Part shown: positions 54,824 through 63,920 of the stretch, one piece after another
How positions within the stretch are numbered: the first letter of the stretch is position 1
How the letters are laid out: every line of letters starts with the position of its first letter
Origin: Roseiarcus sp963741405
Lineage (GTDB): Bacteria > Pseudomonadota > Alphaproteobacteria > Rhizobiales > Beijerinckiaceae
Assembly (NCBI GenBank): GCA_963741405.1
Contig: CAVUHX010000024.1
Coordinates: 21,066 to 85,065 of the forward strand
Reading direction: 5' to 3'
Length of the DNA: 64,000 bases
Notes under the pieces: generated by a model
Told to the model about the DNA's origin: nothing
Databases searched by the model: none
The model's input: the letters and a program-made list of their open reading frames with translations, nothing else
Made by a program: the position numbers and the translations under genes

Positions 54824-56482
54824 TCAGGCGTCCACGACTCGGCGGAGCGTCGGCGGCAGGGCGACGCCGAGGGCGGCAAGGGCGAGGCTTGCGCCGGGGC
54901 GCGGGGCCGAGCGCAGGAGGAAGCGCTTGCCGTCCTGCTCGACCTCGGTCTCGGTGAGCGAGTCGAGGTCGGCCATCACGGCTGGCCAGGAGGCGCGGGC
55001 GCCCCTGTCGGCGGCGGCGAGGCGGTCTTCCAGCTCCTTCTTCAAGACGAGGGCGAGGAAGCTGCAGGCGACGTGGCCGCGGATCGTCTCGTCGAGCTGG
55101 TGATAGATCGGCCGCGTGTCGAGCAGGCTTTTCGTCGTCCGGAAGGTTCGTTCCACGGTCCAGAGTTGCTTGTAGACGAGCATCGCCTCGAGCGGCGAGA
55201 GCCGGGCGTTGGTCTGCAGCACGAACACGCCATCGAACTGGGCGTCTTCCTCGACTTTGCCCCGGTCGATGGCGAAGCCCTCGCCTTCCGGGTCCTTGAG
55301 GAAGCGGCGATAGCCCTTGTTGCCGACGAGGCTCTTGTCGCCCCTCTTCAGCTGCCGCTCCAGGTTGGCGACGATGGTCGCGCGGTTGGCGGCGTCTTTC
55401 TTCATCTCGTCGAGGTTGCGGCAGACGACATAGCGACGCCCGGCGAGCGCGACGGCCTTGGCCTCGTAGTCGACCTCGCGCCGCGGCTTCTTCAGGACGA
55501 AGGGAACGAACGGCGCGGGATCGCCGAGCACGAGGTCGCGCACGAGCTTGTCCGACCGCTCGCGCACGCCCAGCACATAGAGGAGCTTGCGGGCCTCGAG
55601 CTCGGCGATCGTCTCGGCGCTGATCATGCCGCGGTCGGCGACGACGCAGACGCGGTCGATGCGAAAACGGCGCTGCAGGCGGTCGATCGCCGGGATCAGG
55701 CTTTTCACGTCGGCGGTGTTGCCCGGCCACATCTCGGTGCACACCGGCCGGCCGTCGCCGTCGAGCAGCACGGCGAGAATCATCTGGTTGAGGTCGGGCC
55801 GATGGTCCTTCGAGAAGCCGCGCCGTCCGAGCGTCTGGCCGCCCGCGCCTTCGAAATAGAGGCTGGTCGTGTCCATGAACACGATGTCGAGCGTGGTCAG
55901 GAGATCACGCCGGGCGGCGAAAAGGTCCTCCTCCAGGACGTCCTTCACGCAGCGCGGCGAAAATGGCGTCGCGGCGTCCTGCTGGTCCTCGGGAAGCTCC
56001 TCGCCCAGCCACGCCATCGTGCGGTAGAGATGATGCAACTCGATCCCGTCGACGCCGGCGATGCGGTAGTCCTCGCGCCAGCGGTCGGCGGCATGGTCCG
56101 AGCCGCCGCACACCAAACGGTGCAGCACGGTCAGGAACGCAGCGCGCTCCAGCGAGAACTCGTGGTTGCGCACCCTCGCCAGGCGCTCGATCACGCCCCG
56201 GCAGCCGGTCTCCTCCCACACCCGCTCGAAGGCGAGCGCCGGACCGACACGCCGCGTCGAGATCGTCGCCGCCTCGCCCCGGTCGAGCGCGTCGAGCACG
56301 ATCGCCTTCTCGGCGAAGCGCGCCCCCGAGCGCAGGAGGCGCTCCAGTTGCCCGCTCGCTTGCAGCTCGTCGACCCGCCCGAGCGTGGCGACCACCTGCT
56401 GGCGCACCGCTGCGCCCTCGCGCCGGCTCTCCACGATCTGCAGGTAGGCGCGACCACCCGAGGTCTTCTTGCGGAAATACAT
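54824..56482 (-). CDS. IS1634-family transposase, intact
   Basis: 552 residues, MYFRKKTSGGRAYLQIVESRR. DDE triad positions: VFMDTTSLYFEG, CVVADRGMISAETI and LWTVERTFRTTKSLLDTRPIYHQ. No frame break, unlike the relative at 48.7 kb, so this copy could still be active. An 11-bp motif GTGGCACTACA lies on both sides (54793-54803 and 56568-56578) but in direct orientation. Confidence 0.9.
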   Translation of the reverse strand: MYFRKKTSGGRAYLQIVESRREGAAVRQQVVATLGRVDELQASGQLERLLRSGARFAEKAIVLDALDRGEAATISTRRVGPALAFERVWEETGCRGVIERLARVRNHEFSLERAAFLTVLHRLVCGGSDHAADRWREDYRIAGVDGIELHHLYRTMAWLGEELPEDQQDAATPFSPRCVKDVLEEDLFAARRDLLTTLDIVFMDTTSLYFEGAGGQTLGRRGFSKDHRPDLNQMILAVLLDGDGRPVCTEMWPGNTADVKSLIPAIDRLQRRFRIDRVCVVADRGMISAETIAELEARKLLYVLGVRERSDKLVRDLVLGDPAPFVPFVLKKPRREVDYEAKAVALAGRRYVVCRNLDEMKKDAANRATIVANLERQLKRGDKSLVGNKGYRRFLKDPEGEGFAIDRGKVEEDAQFDGVFVLQTNARLSPLEAMLVYKQLWTVERTFRTTKSLLDTRPIYHQLDETIRGHVACSFLALVLKKELEDRLAAADRGARASWPAVMADLDSLTETEVEQDGKRFLLRSAPRPGASLALAALGVALPPTLRRVVDA

Positions 56483-56851
56483 GGCGAGGAGCCCGGCGCC
56501 GACTCGATGTCGGTGCGCACAGAATCCACTGAGATTCCCATAAAATCAAGAGAAATCGACACAAAACGTGGCACTACATTTTCGTGGCCGCCAACCCTCG
56601 GCTCAAATCATATCAATAGCTTACGCGCCACGCACATGCGTTAACTGTCGAAGATCAGTTTGAGACAGAGGAAGGCCCGAGACGAACCCCGGTCCTGCGG
56701 TCGTTAACCCGCGCATCAGAGTCTGATCAACCGTCGTCTCTCGCCGCCGCGTCCTGCCGTGCACAGCCCGACAATCCTCGCGCTGAAACAAGCGAACGAA
56801 GTCGCTCATCCAATGCCAACAGGACATGAGACTTTTGCCGGTTCGCAAATC
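56483..56851. other. Non-coding stretch with third copy of the repeat
   Basis: 369 bases between the IS1634 transposase and the vapC remnant. 56660-56770 is a diverged relative of the 183-bp repeat of 51.8 kb. No gene seen. Confidence 0.5.
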
Positions 56852-56855
56852 CTAA

Positions 56856-56888
56856 AAATTCCCCACTTTTAGAATTGCTGCCGTTGAA
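56856..56888. repeat. Right inverted repeat of a decayed element
   Basis: Complement of the left repeat at 54191-54223. It joins directly to vapC coding sequence, marking the point of insertion. Confidence 0.6.
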
Positions 56889-57218
56889 CGGAGTGGCTTG
56901 CGCGTCGCCTTGGCGAGCGTGCAGGCGAAACAGTTGCAGAAGTCCAAGCCTGCCGGGTGTCCGGATCCCTTGCCGAAATCGCGATAGGGGGGGCGGGCCA
57001 TCGCCGCCTGCTCGCGGGTCACGGGCTCGATGACGATCATGTCGTCGAGACGGCGGGACAGGACCGGATTGCGGTTGGCGTCAACAACGATGGCCACCTC
57101 GAGACAATTGGCCGCCGATAGCTGCTTGGCCGGAGCCGTGCGCGGGGTCGCGCAAGATCTTTTCCCCCACCGGCTCTTCTTTGAGGACGGCGACGAGAAC
57201 GGATGCATCGACGATCAT
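56889..57218 (-). pseudogene. VapC-type PIN toxin, frameshifted and truncated
   Basis: Start ATG 57218 reads MIVDASVLVAVLKEEP (PIN-domain Asp and Glu), shifts near 57140 to KQLSAANCLEVAIVVDANRN, RRLDDM, then DFGKGSGHPAGLDFCNCFACTLAKATRKPL. The normal ending (about 15 residues with FKGxDFxxTD) is replaced by the inverted repeat of the element at 54.2-56.9 kb. An internal deletion after RRLDDM is also likely. The PIN RNase is dead. Confidence 0.72.
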
Positions 57219-57245
57219 TCCGGCAGGGCGAGTTCGTCGCAACGC
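57215..57245 (-). pseudogene. Tail of a VapB-type antitoxin
   Basis: Only the last residues (RCDELALPE, stop overlapping the vapC ATG) remain in front of vapC, resembling the end of VapB antitoxins. The rest is replaced by an IS630-family sequence. Confidence 0.4.
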
Positions 57246-57349
57246 AAGTCACCGTGCCCGATCGAAAAGTTCGACCCGAGCCAAAGCGCCCTGCTGTTTT
57301 TGATCGTAGACTGAGTTTGCGGAAGCGTTCTTTTCTTCATCGACAGCGT

Positions 57350-58054
57350 CCAGGTTCTCGATCCGCTCCAGCGCCCGTGGCCGGAGAAACGAACGCCGTC
57401 ACATAGAGCCATTCGAACCGATGATGGCCGTGCGCGATCAGCCGCTCGCCGACCGGCGCCCAGACCCGCCGCGTCACCGGCTTCAGGCCGAGCCGGTGCT
57501 CGTCGGTCGCGAACGCCTCGATCGGCGTATCGGGGTGAAGCGCGGCCTCCTCGGCGACGACTTCGGCGACTTTTTTTGAAGGCCTCTTGCTCCGCCGGCG
57601 TCGCCGCCTTCGGATTGCGCGGTCGCGGTTTCTGGATCGACCAATCGATCGCCCGCAGCGCCTCCCAGCCGCGTTGCGGCGCCACCGAGGCCAAGCCCAA
57701 TTCGGCCGCCATCCAACGCGCCACCTTGCCGCTCGTCCACACCCCGCCGCCGGGCGGCGGTTCGCCCAAACGGACGCGCAGACGTTGCAAGAGTTCGGGC
57801 GTCAGAACCCTCGCCGGCGCGCCGTTGTCCCGACGCAGGTCCCCCAACGCCGAAGGCCCAAACGCGTTGTAGCGCTCCAGAAGCTGCTCAATCCAGCGCT
57901 GGCCAAACGAGGTCATCGCGGCAATCTCGCCGGTCGAATGCCCCTTCGCCAAAAGCCAGATCGTCTGAAAATGCCGCGAAGACATAACGTCATCGCAAGC
58001 CTCGTACCGAGCCCCCAACGCCTCAACGCTCAGATGACCGGCAACGTGCGCCAT
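57350..58054 (-). pseudogene. IS630-family transposase, truncated and frameshifted
   Basis: Starts MAHVAGHLSVEALGARYEAC (58054); HTH FQTIWLLAKGHSTGEIAAMTSFGQRWIEQLLERYN, WTSGKVARWMAAELGL, AIDWSIQKPRPRNP. At an A7 run near 57573 one extra A shifts the frame; the following VAEVVAEEAALHPDT, ATDEHRLGLKPVTRRVWAP and HHRFEWLYVTAF belong to the catalytic domain, which breaks off near 57360. It sits where the vapB gene should be. Confidence 0.75.
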
Positions 58055-58147
58055 GCCCGCCTCCCGCGAATTATGGCTACCCTATCTACCAGCAGAACAC
58101 TCGAATGAGAATCCACCCCCCGTCGAGTTAATCAGCCGGAGTCCGTA

Positions 58148-58834
58148 TCACAAGCCCCTCGCCTTGAAGTATTTCATGAGCGTCCAGACGGCCGCCTGCT
58201 GCTCCTCGTCCATCGCGTTCGGGTCGAGGCAGCTCAACAGCATTTCCGACGGTTTTTTGGACTTCGACGCGCGACGGTTCCGGCGGCGCCGGCGATGGGG
58301 TTTCTGGCTCGCGCGCCGGCGGCGGCACGGCAGGCGGCCGCCTGCGCGGGATGGGAGAGCGCGGCTTGCGGCCCTTGAGCACACGGGCGCTGATTTTCAC
58401 GCCCGCGTCAGTCGCGGCGTAAACGAAGAAGGTCACGCATTTCTGGACGACCGCATCCGCCGCCGGAAAGGCCTTCCGGAACGCCTCGTTGAAATGGGAC
58501 GGGGTCGCGGTCTCGAGATCGATCGCGAACATGGGCGCGTATTCGCGCCGGATGAGTTCGAGCAGCGCCTCGGGCCAGCGCCCGGAGCCTTGCGCCTCGA
58601 CCAGCTCCCTCAGGCGCGGGGTCGGCCGCCCTTGGTCCTCAATCAGGCCGAGGAAGCGGAGCGCATGCATGAGCTGGGAGCCGACCACGCCGGAAAACCG
58701 GGTGAGCACGCTGCGGTCGACCCGGGAGGGAACACCGTGGTCACGGAGATCCTCGATGAACGACTTGAAGGTCCGATAGGACGTGTAGGGAGGAGTTTTC
58801 GCGCCCTTGGCCTGTTCCGAACTCCCGCCGGACA
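58148..58834 (-). CDS. DUF5343-like protein (apparent frameshift near the end)
   Basis: Start ATG 58834 (MSGGSSEQAKGAKTPPYTSY). The domain reads YRTFKSFIEDLRDHGVPSRVDRSVLTRFSGVVGSQLMHALRFLGLI and PTPRLRELVEA, matching DUF5343. A Pro-rich linker with GRKPRSPIPRRRPP follows. At the A6 run near 58252 the frame changes by one base; the short ending KPSEMLLSCLDPNAMDEEQQAAVWTLMKYF looks like the true C-terminus. Function unknown; it lies divergent from gcrA. Confidence 0.65.
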
Positions 58835-59110
58835 TGGCTGTCTCCAACCGGTTCGGAACAAAAGCTATTCCTATCCGCATCCTGCGGCAAGTATACCGTA
58901 TACGTAAGGCGCTCCGGATGGTTCGAAATGGCGAATTGCCCTCTGCAATCTTGCGGGCAACAATTTGGCAAGATTGTATATTTTTTCTGAATAGGGCCGC
59001 CTTCACGGCGGATTTGTCCCAATGGCCGATGCTGTTACGAATATTCCCTGTCGGAACCCTTCCACCTTGCGGCTTCTTTCCACGCCGCAAAAAGCCAACG
59101 GGGCGGGCAC

Positions 59111-59631
59111 ATGTTGTGGACGGACGAGGCGGTCGAGATTTCAAGAAGCTTGCACTCGAAGGACGGAGCGCGACCCTCATCGCGGCAACGCTCGGCGCGC
59201 CGACCCGTAACGCGGTGATCGGCAAGGCCAACCGGATCGGGATCAGACTTAACGGCGATGGCCGGTCCACTTCACCAAGCAGAACCGCGGCTGCCCCGCG
59301 AGTGGCGCCGCTGGCGACCGTTTCCCTCTGCGCGCCTGCGCACACCCGCCGCGAGCCGGAGCGGAAGCGGGCCTGGACCTTCGCCGAAGCCGAGGTCGGG
59401 GAAATGCGCCGGCTGAGGTTCGAGGAGGCGTCGGCCCTTGCCTGCCGTTGGCCGATCGGCGAACCGGGCGCCGCGGATTTCGCCTATTGCGGGCTCGATG
59501 CGGCGCAGGGCCGACCTTATTGCGCCGGTCATTGCCGGATGGCCTATCGTCCTCCGCAGGCGCGCCAGAGCCGAAGCGCGGAGGACCGCCGATCCTGCCA
59601 CGCCTTTGCGTATACTTGGCGGGTCGCCTAG
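59111..59631 (+). pseudogene. gcrA: GcrA-type cell-cycle regulator, N-terminal frameshift
   Basis: GcrA binds sigma-70 and CcrM-methylated promoters in alphaproteobacteria. The start ATG 59111 reads MLWTDEAVE; after an apparent one-base shift near 59138 the rest continues FKKLALEGRSATLIAATLGAPTRNAVIGKANRIGI, a clear GcrA DNA-binding domain, and the C-terminal CRWPIGEPGAADFAYCGLDAAQGRPYCAGHCRMAY Cys/His-rich segment. Without the shift a complete protein of about 170 residues results. It may be an extra gcrA paralogue. Confidence 0.72.
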
Positions 59632-59657
59632 GTCCCTGATCCCCGAGCCTTCGTGGC

Positions 59658-60464
59658 TCACTGCGGCGGTCGCGGCCGCCAGTCCCGTATCGACGCCATT
59701 GCGTTCATTCCCGGATCCCGCTGCGCTGGCGCCACTGCAACGCGGACGGTTGTCGCCGCGAGGCTGGCGGTCGCGAGCTTAAGTTTCGGGTCGACGACAA
59801 GTCGCGACATCCGGTCGGACGTCCCCTGGGTCATCAGGATGTCATGCAAGCCGTGGCTATAGCGGGCCTCCGCCGCCGCGAGCGCGCTCGCCCAGTTCTG
59901 CCCCGCTCTCCGGCACGTGCAGTCGGTCGAGACGGCCTGCTGGAGCTTGAGCGCGTTGGGCAGGTCGGCGTAGCGCTGACCTGTTGACGAGGCCGCCTGG
60001 TCGATCGTCCCGCCCATCGGCATCGAATAGACGGCCGTCTCGGCGTTGGGGCGAAGCAGGCTGCAGACCTGCCCGACCATGTTCCAGCGGCTAGCGCCCG
60101 ACGTCGAGACGGGAAAGAAGGCGCCGTCGCAAGTTCGCACGCAAACGGGATAGGATCCACCGTAGGACCCGCCGCCTCCGCTGGAATTCGCGGTCGCCCG
60201 CTTCCCCGGCTCGTAGCTTCGCGAATCCGGGGAGGTTTCCCCCCTGGAAGGAGGCGGGGCCGTCGGGGCGCCAAATATCGTCGAGAAGAAGGCGTCGATC
60301 GGGTTCGGGAAGGTTGGGCTGCGCGCCGAGCCTCAGGCGCTTTGGGCGGTCGCGGGACTGGCCGCGAGCACGAACCCGAGAAAGAACGCCGTCCGGCAAC
60401 TGGCTCTCCGAAGGGCCGCGTACGAAAAAGAAACCGTCCTGTTAAATCCAAATTGAAAAAGCAC
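59658..60464 (-). pseudogene. DUF2865 secreted protein with in-frame stop
   Basis: One continuous frame from GTG 60464: signal peptide (RTAFFLGFVLAASPATAQSA), then TGA at 60333-60335, then NPIDAFFSTIFGAP, a Gly/Ser linker and PVCVRTCDGAFFPVSTS, ALKLQQAVSTDCTCRRAGQNWASAL typical of DUF2865. The stop lies just after the signal peptide and the frame is otherwise continuous. Inactivated unless read through. Confidence 0.72.
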
Positions 60465-60666
60465 GCCGTCATTTCCCTTGTCAACAAAGGCGTCGCCACT
60501 TAACGGTCGTTCATCTCAGGATCATGTCATAAGCGCAAGCGACGGAAACGGTAACGCCGATGCCCGGCGCCTTGGTGGACCCGGCGCTGTCCGACCCGGC
60601 GCTTGAAAACCGCCCGCAACGGGGCGACATTCAAGGAACAGCCATCCTTAGCCCCGTGAGGTCCCC

Positions 60667-61620
60667 ATGCAGAACAAGCTCGAACAATTGCGCGCCATGA
60701 GCACCGTCGTCGCCGACACCGGCGACATGGAATTGATGCGTGCCTTCAGGCCGACAGACGCGACCACCAATCCGTCGCTCATTCTGAAAGCCTCACAGAT
60801 GCCGGGTTATGCGCGGCTGGTGGAGGAGGCGATCGTCTGGGGGCGCCGGCGGGGCGCGGCCGTCGGCGACGTCACCGACCGCGTGGCGGTCAATTTCGGG
60901 ACCGAGATCACCAAGATCGTGCCGGGCCGCGTGTCGACCGAGATCGACGCCGATTTGTCGTTCGACACCGAGGGCGCCGTCGCCAAGGCGAAGAAGCTGA
61001 TCGAACTCTATGCGGAGCGAGGTGTCGGCAAGGAGCGCATACTGATCAAGATCGCCTCGACCTGGGAGGGGATGGAGGCGGCCCGCCGGCTACAGGCCGA
61101 GGGGATCGACTGCAACATGACGCTGATTTTTTCGCTCGCCCAAGCGATCGCGGCGGCGGACGCGAAGGCGTTCCTCATCTCGCCCTTCGTCGGGCGCATC
61201 CTCGACTGGCACGTGAAGGCGGGCGGCGGCCCATACGACTCCGATTCCGATCCCGGGGTGAAGTCGGTGCGGGCGATCTACGCTTATTACAAGGCGTTCG
61301 GGATCAAGACTGTCGTCATGGGCGCCTCGTTCCGTAGCGCCGGCGAGATCGAGGCGCTTGCTGGCTGCGACCGGCTGACGATCTCGCCGCAATTGCTAGA
61401 GGCCTTGTCGAAAGAGGAGGGTGACCTTCCGCGCCGACTCGACCCCGAGAACCCGGGCCTCGCACCCCCGCGTATCGCAATGGAGGAGAAGCGCTTCCGG
61501 TGGATGCTGAACGAGGACCAGATGGCGACGGAGAAGCTGTCTGACGGAATCCGCATCTTCAACCACGATCTTCAGGGTCTGCGCACCATGGTCGAGCAGC
61601 GGCTCTCCGCCGCGGCTTGA
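60667..61620 (+). CDS. tal: Transaldolase
   Basis: 317 residues. Transfers a dihydroxyacetone unit between sugar phosphates in the pentose phosphate pathway. DATTNPSLILKA, the Schiff-base Lys in ILIKIASTWEG, and NMTLIFSLAQAIAAADA, SPFVGRILDWH are all present; length matches TalB-type enzymes. A single gene preceded by about 170 bases with no other gene. Confidence 0.95.
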   Translation: MQNKLEQLRAMSTVVADTGDMELMRAFRPTDATTNPSLILKASQMPGYARLVEEAIVWGRRRGAAVGDVTDRVAVNFGTEITKIVPGRVSTEIDADLSFDTEGAVAKAKKLIELYAERGVGKERILIKIASTWEGMEAARRLQAEGIDCNMTLIFSLAQAIAAADAKAFLISPFVGRILDWHVKAGGGPYDSDSDPGVKSVRAIYAYYKAFGIKTVVMGASFRSAGEIEALAGCDRLTISPQLLEALSKEEGDLPRRLDPENPGLAPPRIAMEEKRFRWMLNEDQMATEKLSDGIRIFNHDLQGLRTMVEQRLSAAA

Positions 61621-62066
61621 GGGGCGGTCCCGACGGTTTCGGCACGGAATTCCCGCTGGCAGGGAGTTCGCCGGGAAATTCGCTTCCCTCCAAGAAACGC
61701 ACGCCCGGAAAGGCGTTTGGTTTCAGCGGTGTTGTTGAAAATATCGCAACTGGGGCAAAAGTCCGGGCACGCACTCGCACAAGAGATGATGCTGCAAGTG
61801 CGAAATTGAGTCAGAAGAATCACTTGCGAGCTCACCGGCACGCCAAAATTCGAAAGGCTGCTTTCTCGCCCGGACTTTTGCCCCTCTTACAAAATATCCA
61901 GCTCTGCCGAGCAGGGAAATCTTTGCCTGGACCAGCGAAAACGCAGGGAATTTCCGGCCGGAGCAGGGAACGTCGGCCGAGACGAAACTGTCGCCTCTAG
62001 TGCGCTCCGTCATTGACGCTGCGGCCAATCTCCGAATCGATGTCGAGGTAACGATGGAGCCAATTC
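61621..62066. other. Intergenic region holding MITE-like copy 2
   Basis: 446 bases downstream of the transaldolase. Contains the repeat at 61746-61890 and, at 61911-61975, three copies of GCAGGGAA. No gene is supported. Confidence 0.55.
61746..61890. mobile_element. MITE-like element, copy 2
   Basis: Same orientation and almost the same sequence as 17449-17591, with ends GGGGCAAAAGTCCGGGC and its complement (61752-61768, 61868-61884). Flanked by the direct repeat AAAATATC (61738-61745 and 61891-61898), different from the repeat flanking copy 1, as expected for independent insertions. Confidence 0.85.
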
Positions 62067-62311
62067 GTGACCCTGATAGAGCCTTCCGTAAAGAAATATA
62101 ACGTCAGGCTGAGCCCCGATGAGCGCGACCTTCTCGCCGCACTCGTCGGGAACGGCAAACGTCCGGCACGCAAGCTGCTGAAGGCCCGCATCCTGTTGAA
62201 GGCCGACATTTCCGAGGCCGGCGAGGGATGGAGCGATGGCCTGATCGCCGATGCCTTGGACGGTCCCGTCGCGACTTGTGTTGGAATTGTCTGGCGCGTC
62301 TTCGGGCGAGA
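62067..62311 (+). pseudogene. IS630-family HTH remnant
   Basis: VKKYNVRLSPDERDLLAALVGNGKRPARKLLKARILLKAD and GWSDGLIADALDGPVATCVGIVWRVF correspond to the N-terminal HTH of an IS630-family transposase; it then runs into IS256-derived sequence. Confidence 0.65.
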
Positions 62312-62324
62312 TGAGGCTATCCGA

Positions 62325-62618
62325 TCATGCGGCGAGGTCAATGATCTGATCGACGGGTTTCTCGGCGAGGCTCTGCCATCCGTCGACCTTGCGCATGGTG
62401 ATCTGCCCTGAAGCGAGCAGCGCCCAGAACAGCATGGCCGCGGTTTCGGCGCAGGGCAGCACGGTCTGGGTCTTGATCCGGCGCTTGAACTCTTCGTGCA
62501 ATCGCTCGATCGCGTTCGAGGTTCGGATCGACTTCCATTGGCTCGGCGGGAACCGCGTGAAGGTGAAGAGCTTGTCGCCGGCTTCCTCGAGGCTGTCGGC
62601 GACGGCGCGGCATTTGAG
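62325..62618 (-). pseudogene. IS256-family transposase C-terminal remnant
   Basis: 98 residues in one frame: AVADSLEEAGDKLFTFTRFP, QWKSIRTSNAIERLHEEFKRR, TAAMLFWALLASGQITMRKVDGW. Matches the mutator-type transposase end. Cut on the left by the IS110 element. Confidence 0.78.
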
Positions 62619-62639
62619 GCGTCATATGTGGACGGCCCC

Positions 62640-62894
62640 TGTTGGCAAGCGGTTTTTTTGCGTTTTGAACGGTTTGGTCGGCTGCGGTCATATGTCCGGC
62701 CTTTTGGCGCGGCGTCTTGGCCGCTGGCCCCGATGAAGTCCGACGGCCTCGGTCCCTAATCATTTTGGCGAGCTGGCATTGGCTCGTGGCGCCTCGCGGG
62801 GTGTCCTCGGCTTCGGTGGTGACCATGTCGTTCATCACGTCTCGTCGCGCTCGCCCAACTCCTGAAAAGAGAAATCTCCCGAGTGCCTGACGGT
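62640..62894 (-). ncRNA. Candidate bridge-RNA region of the IS110-type element
   Basis: The 3' non-coding part of the element (minus strand downstream of the transposase). It contains GTCATATGT twice (62621-62629 and 62688-62696), one copy at the element edge and one inside. In IS110/IS1111 elements a structured RNA with donor and target loops is encoded in such a stretch. No defined loop was identified by eye. Confidence 0.35.
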
Positions 62895-63920
62895 CTACGC
62901 TCTGGCGAAGATCTCCTGGCGGAAGAGCTCGCCGGTGGTCATGATCGCCCAGCAGATTCTCGCCAGCTTGTTGGCGAGCGCCACCGCGACGAGGCGCTCT
63001 GGCTTTCTGGCCCGCAATGCGGCGATCGAGTTGGCGAGGGGACCGCTGCGTTTGCCAGCGAAGCGCAGCACCGCCGTCGAGCCCACGACGAGCAACTTGC
63101 GGATATACCGATTGCCCTGTTTGGTGATAGCGCCGAGCTTGGCTTTGCCGCCGCTCGAGTTCTGCCTTGGCGTCAGCCCGAGCCAAGCCGCGAAGTCGCG
63201 TCCCGACTTGAACACGCTCGGATCGGGGACGCTCGCTGCGATCGCCGAGGCGGTCAGCGGGCCGACGCCGGGTACGCGGTCAAGCAGACGGCTGGTCTTG
63301 CTGCTGGCGCTGGCCTTGGCGATTTTACGCTCCATGACGTCGATTGATCGTGTGAGCGCTTCGATGTGGAGAGTGAGCAGCTTCGCCGCCTCTTTGGCCT
63401 CCTGCGGCAAAGACGCGTCGTTCTCCGCCAACTCGCTCAACTCGTCGATCCGGCCGATGCCCTTGGCGACGACGAGGCCGAACTCGGCCAGGTGGCCGCG
63501 AAGCGCATTGACGCTCATCGTGCGCTGCTTGACCAGCAATTCACGGGTCTTGTGCAGCATTAGCATAGCCTGCTGATCGGCGCTTTTGATCGGAACGAAT
63601 CGCATGTCGGGGCGCGACATCGCCTCGCAGACCGCCGCCGCGTCGACCGCGTCGTTCTTGCCCCGCTTGACATAAGGTTTGATGTAGCCCGGAGGCATCA
63701 GCAGCACATCGTGCCCCATCGCTTTCAGCTCGCGCGCCCAGTAATGCGCCGAACCGCACGCCTCCATGCCGATCCGGCAAGGCGCGATCCCGGCGAAAAA
63801 CGCCGGCATCTTCGACCGGCTTAATTTGCGGTTCAGCGCCGGTCCGCCCGCGCTCCGCAAACCGTGAATCTGGAAATAGCCCTTGCCCAGATCGACGCCA
63901 ATTCTGATAAACTTCTCCAT
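62895..63920 (-). CDS. IS110-family transposase
   Basis: Start ATG 63920 (MEKFIRIGVDLGKGYFQIHGL), about 341 residues; the longer reading to 63998 lies outside the element's inverted repeat. The RuvC-like DEDD motifs are seen as GVDLGK, GMEACGSAHYWARELKAMG, and KNDAVDAAA; the Tnp20 part has LDRVPGVGPLTASAIAASV and FAAWLGLTPRQNSSGGKAKLG, with GNRYIRKLLVVGSTAVL. Intact. The protein acts with an element-encoded RNA in well-studied members. Confidence 0.9.
   Translation of the reverse strand: MEKFIRIGVDLGKGYFQIHGLRSAGGPALNRKLSRSKMPAFFAGIAPCRIGMEACGSAHYWARELKAMGHDVLLMPPGYIKPYVKRGKNDAVDAAAVCEAMSRPDMRFVPIKSADQQAMLMLHKTRELLVKQRTMSVNALRGHLAEFGLVVAKGIGRIDELSELAENDASLPQEAKEAAKLLTLHIEALTRSIDVMERKIAKASASSKTSRLLDRVPGVGPLTASAIAASVPDPSVFKSGRDFAAWLGLTPRQNSSGGKAKLGAITKQGNRYIRKLLVVGSTAVLRFAGKRSGPLANSIAALRARKPERLVAVALANKLARICWAIMTTGELFRQEIFARA

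Noticed and set aside
54793..56578. GTGGCACTACA at 54793 and 56568 as ends of the intact IS1634
   Set aside because: The two copies are in direct orientation; terminal repeats of this family should be inverted.
55073..56644. 523-codon plus-strand frame across the IS1634 transposase
   Set aside because: Antisense to an intact DDE transposase; no motif.
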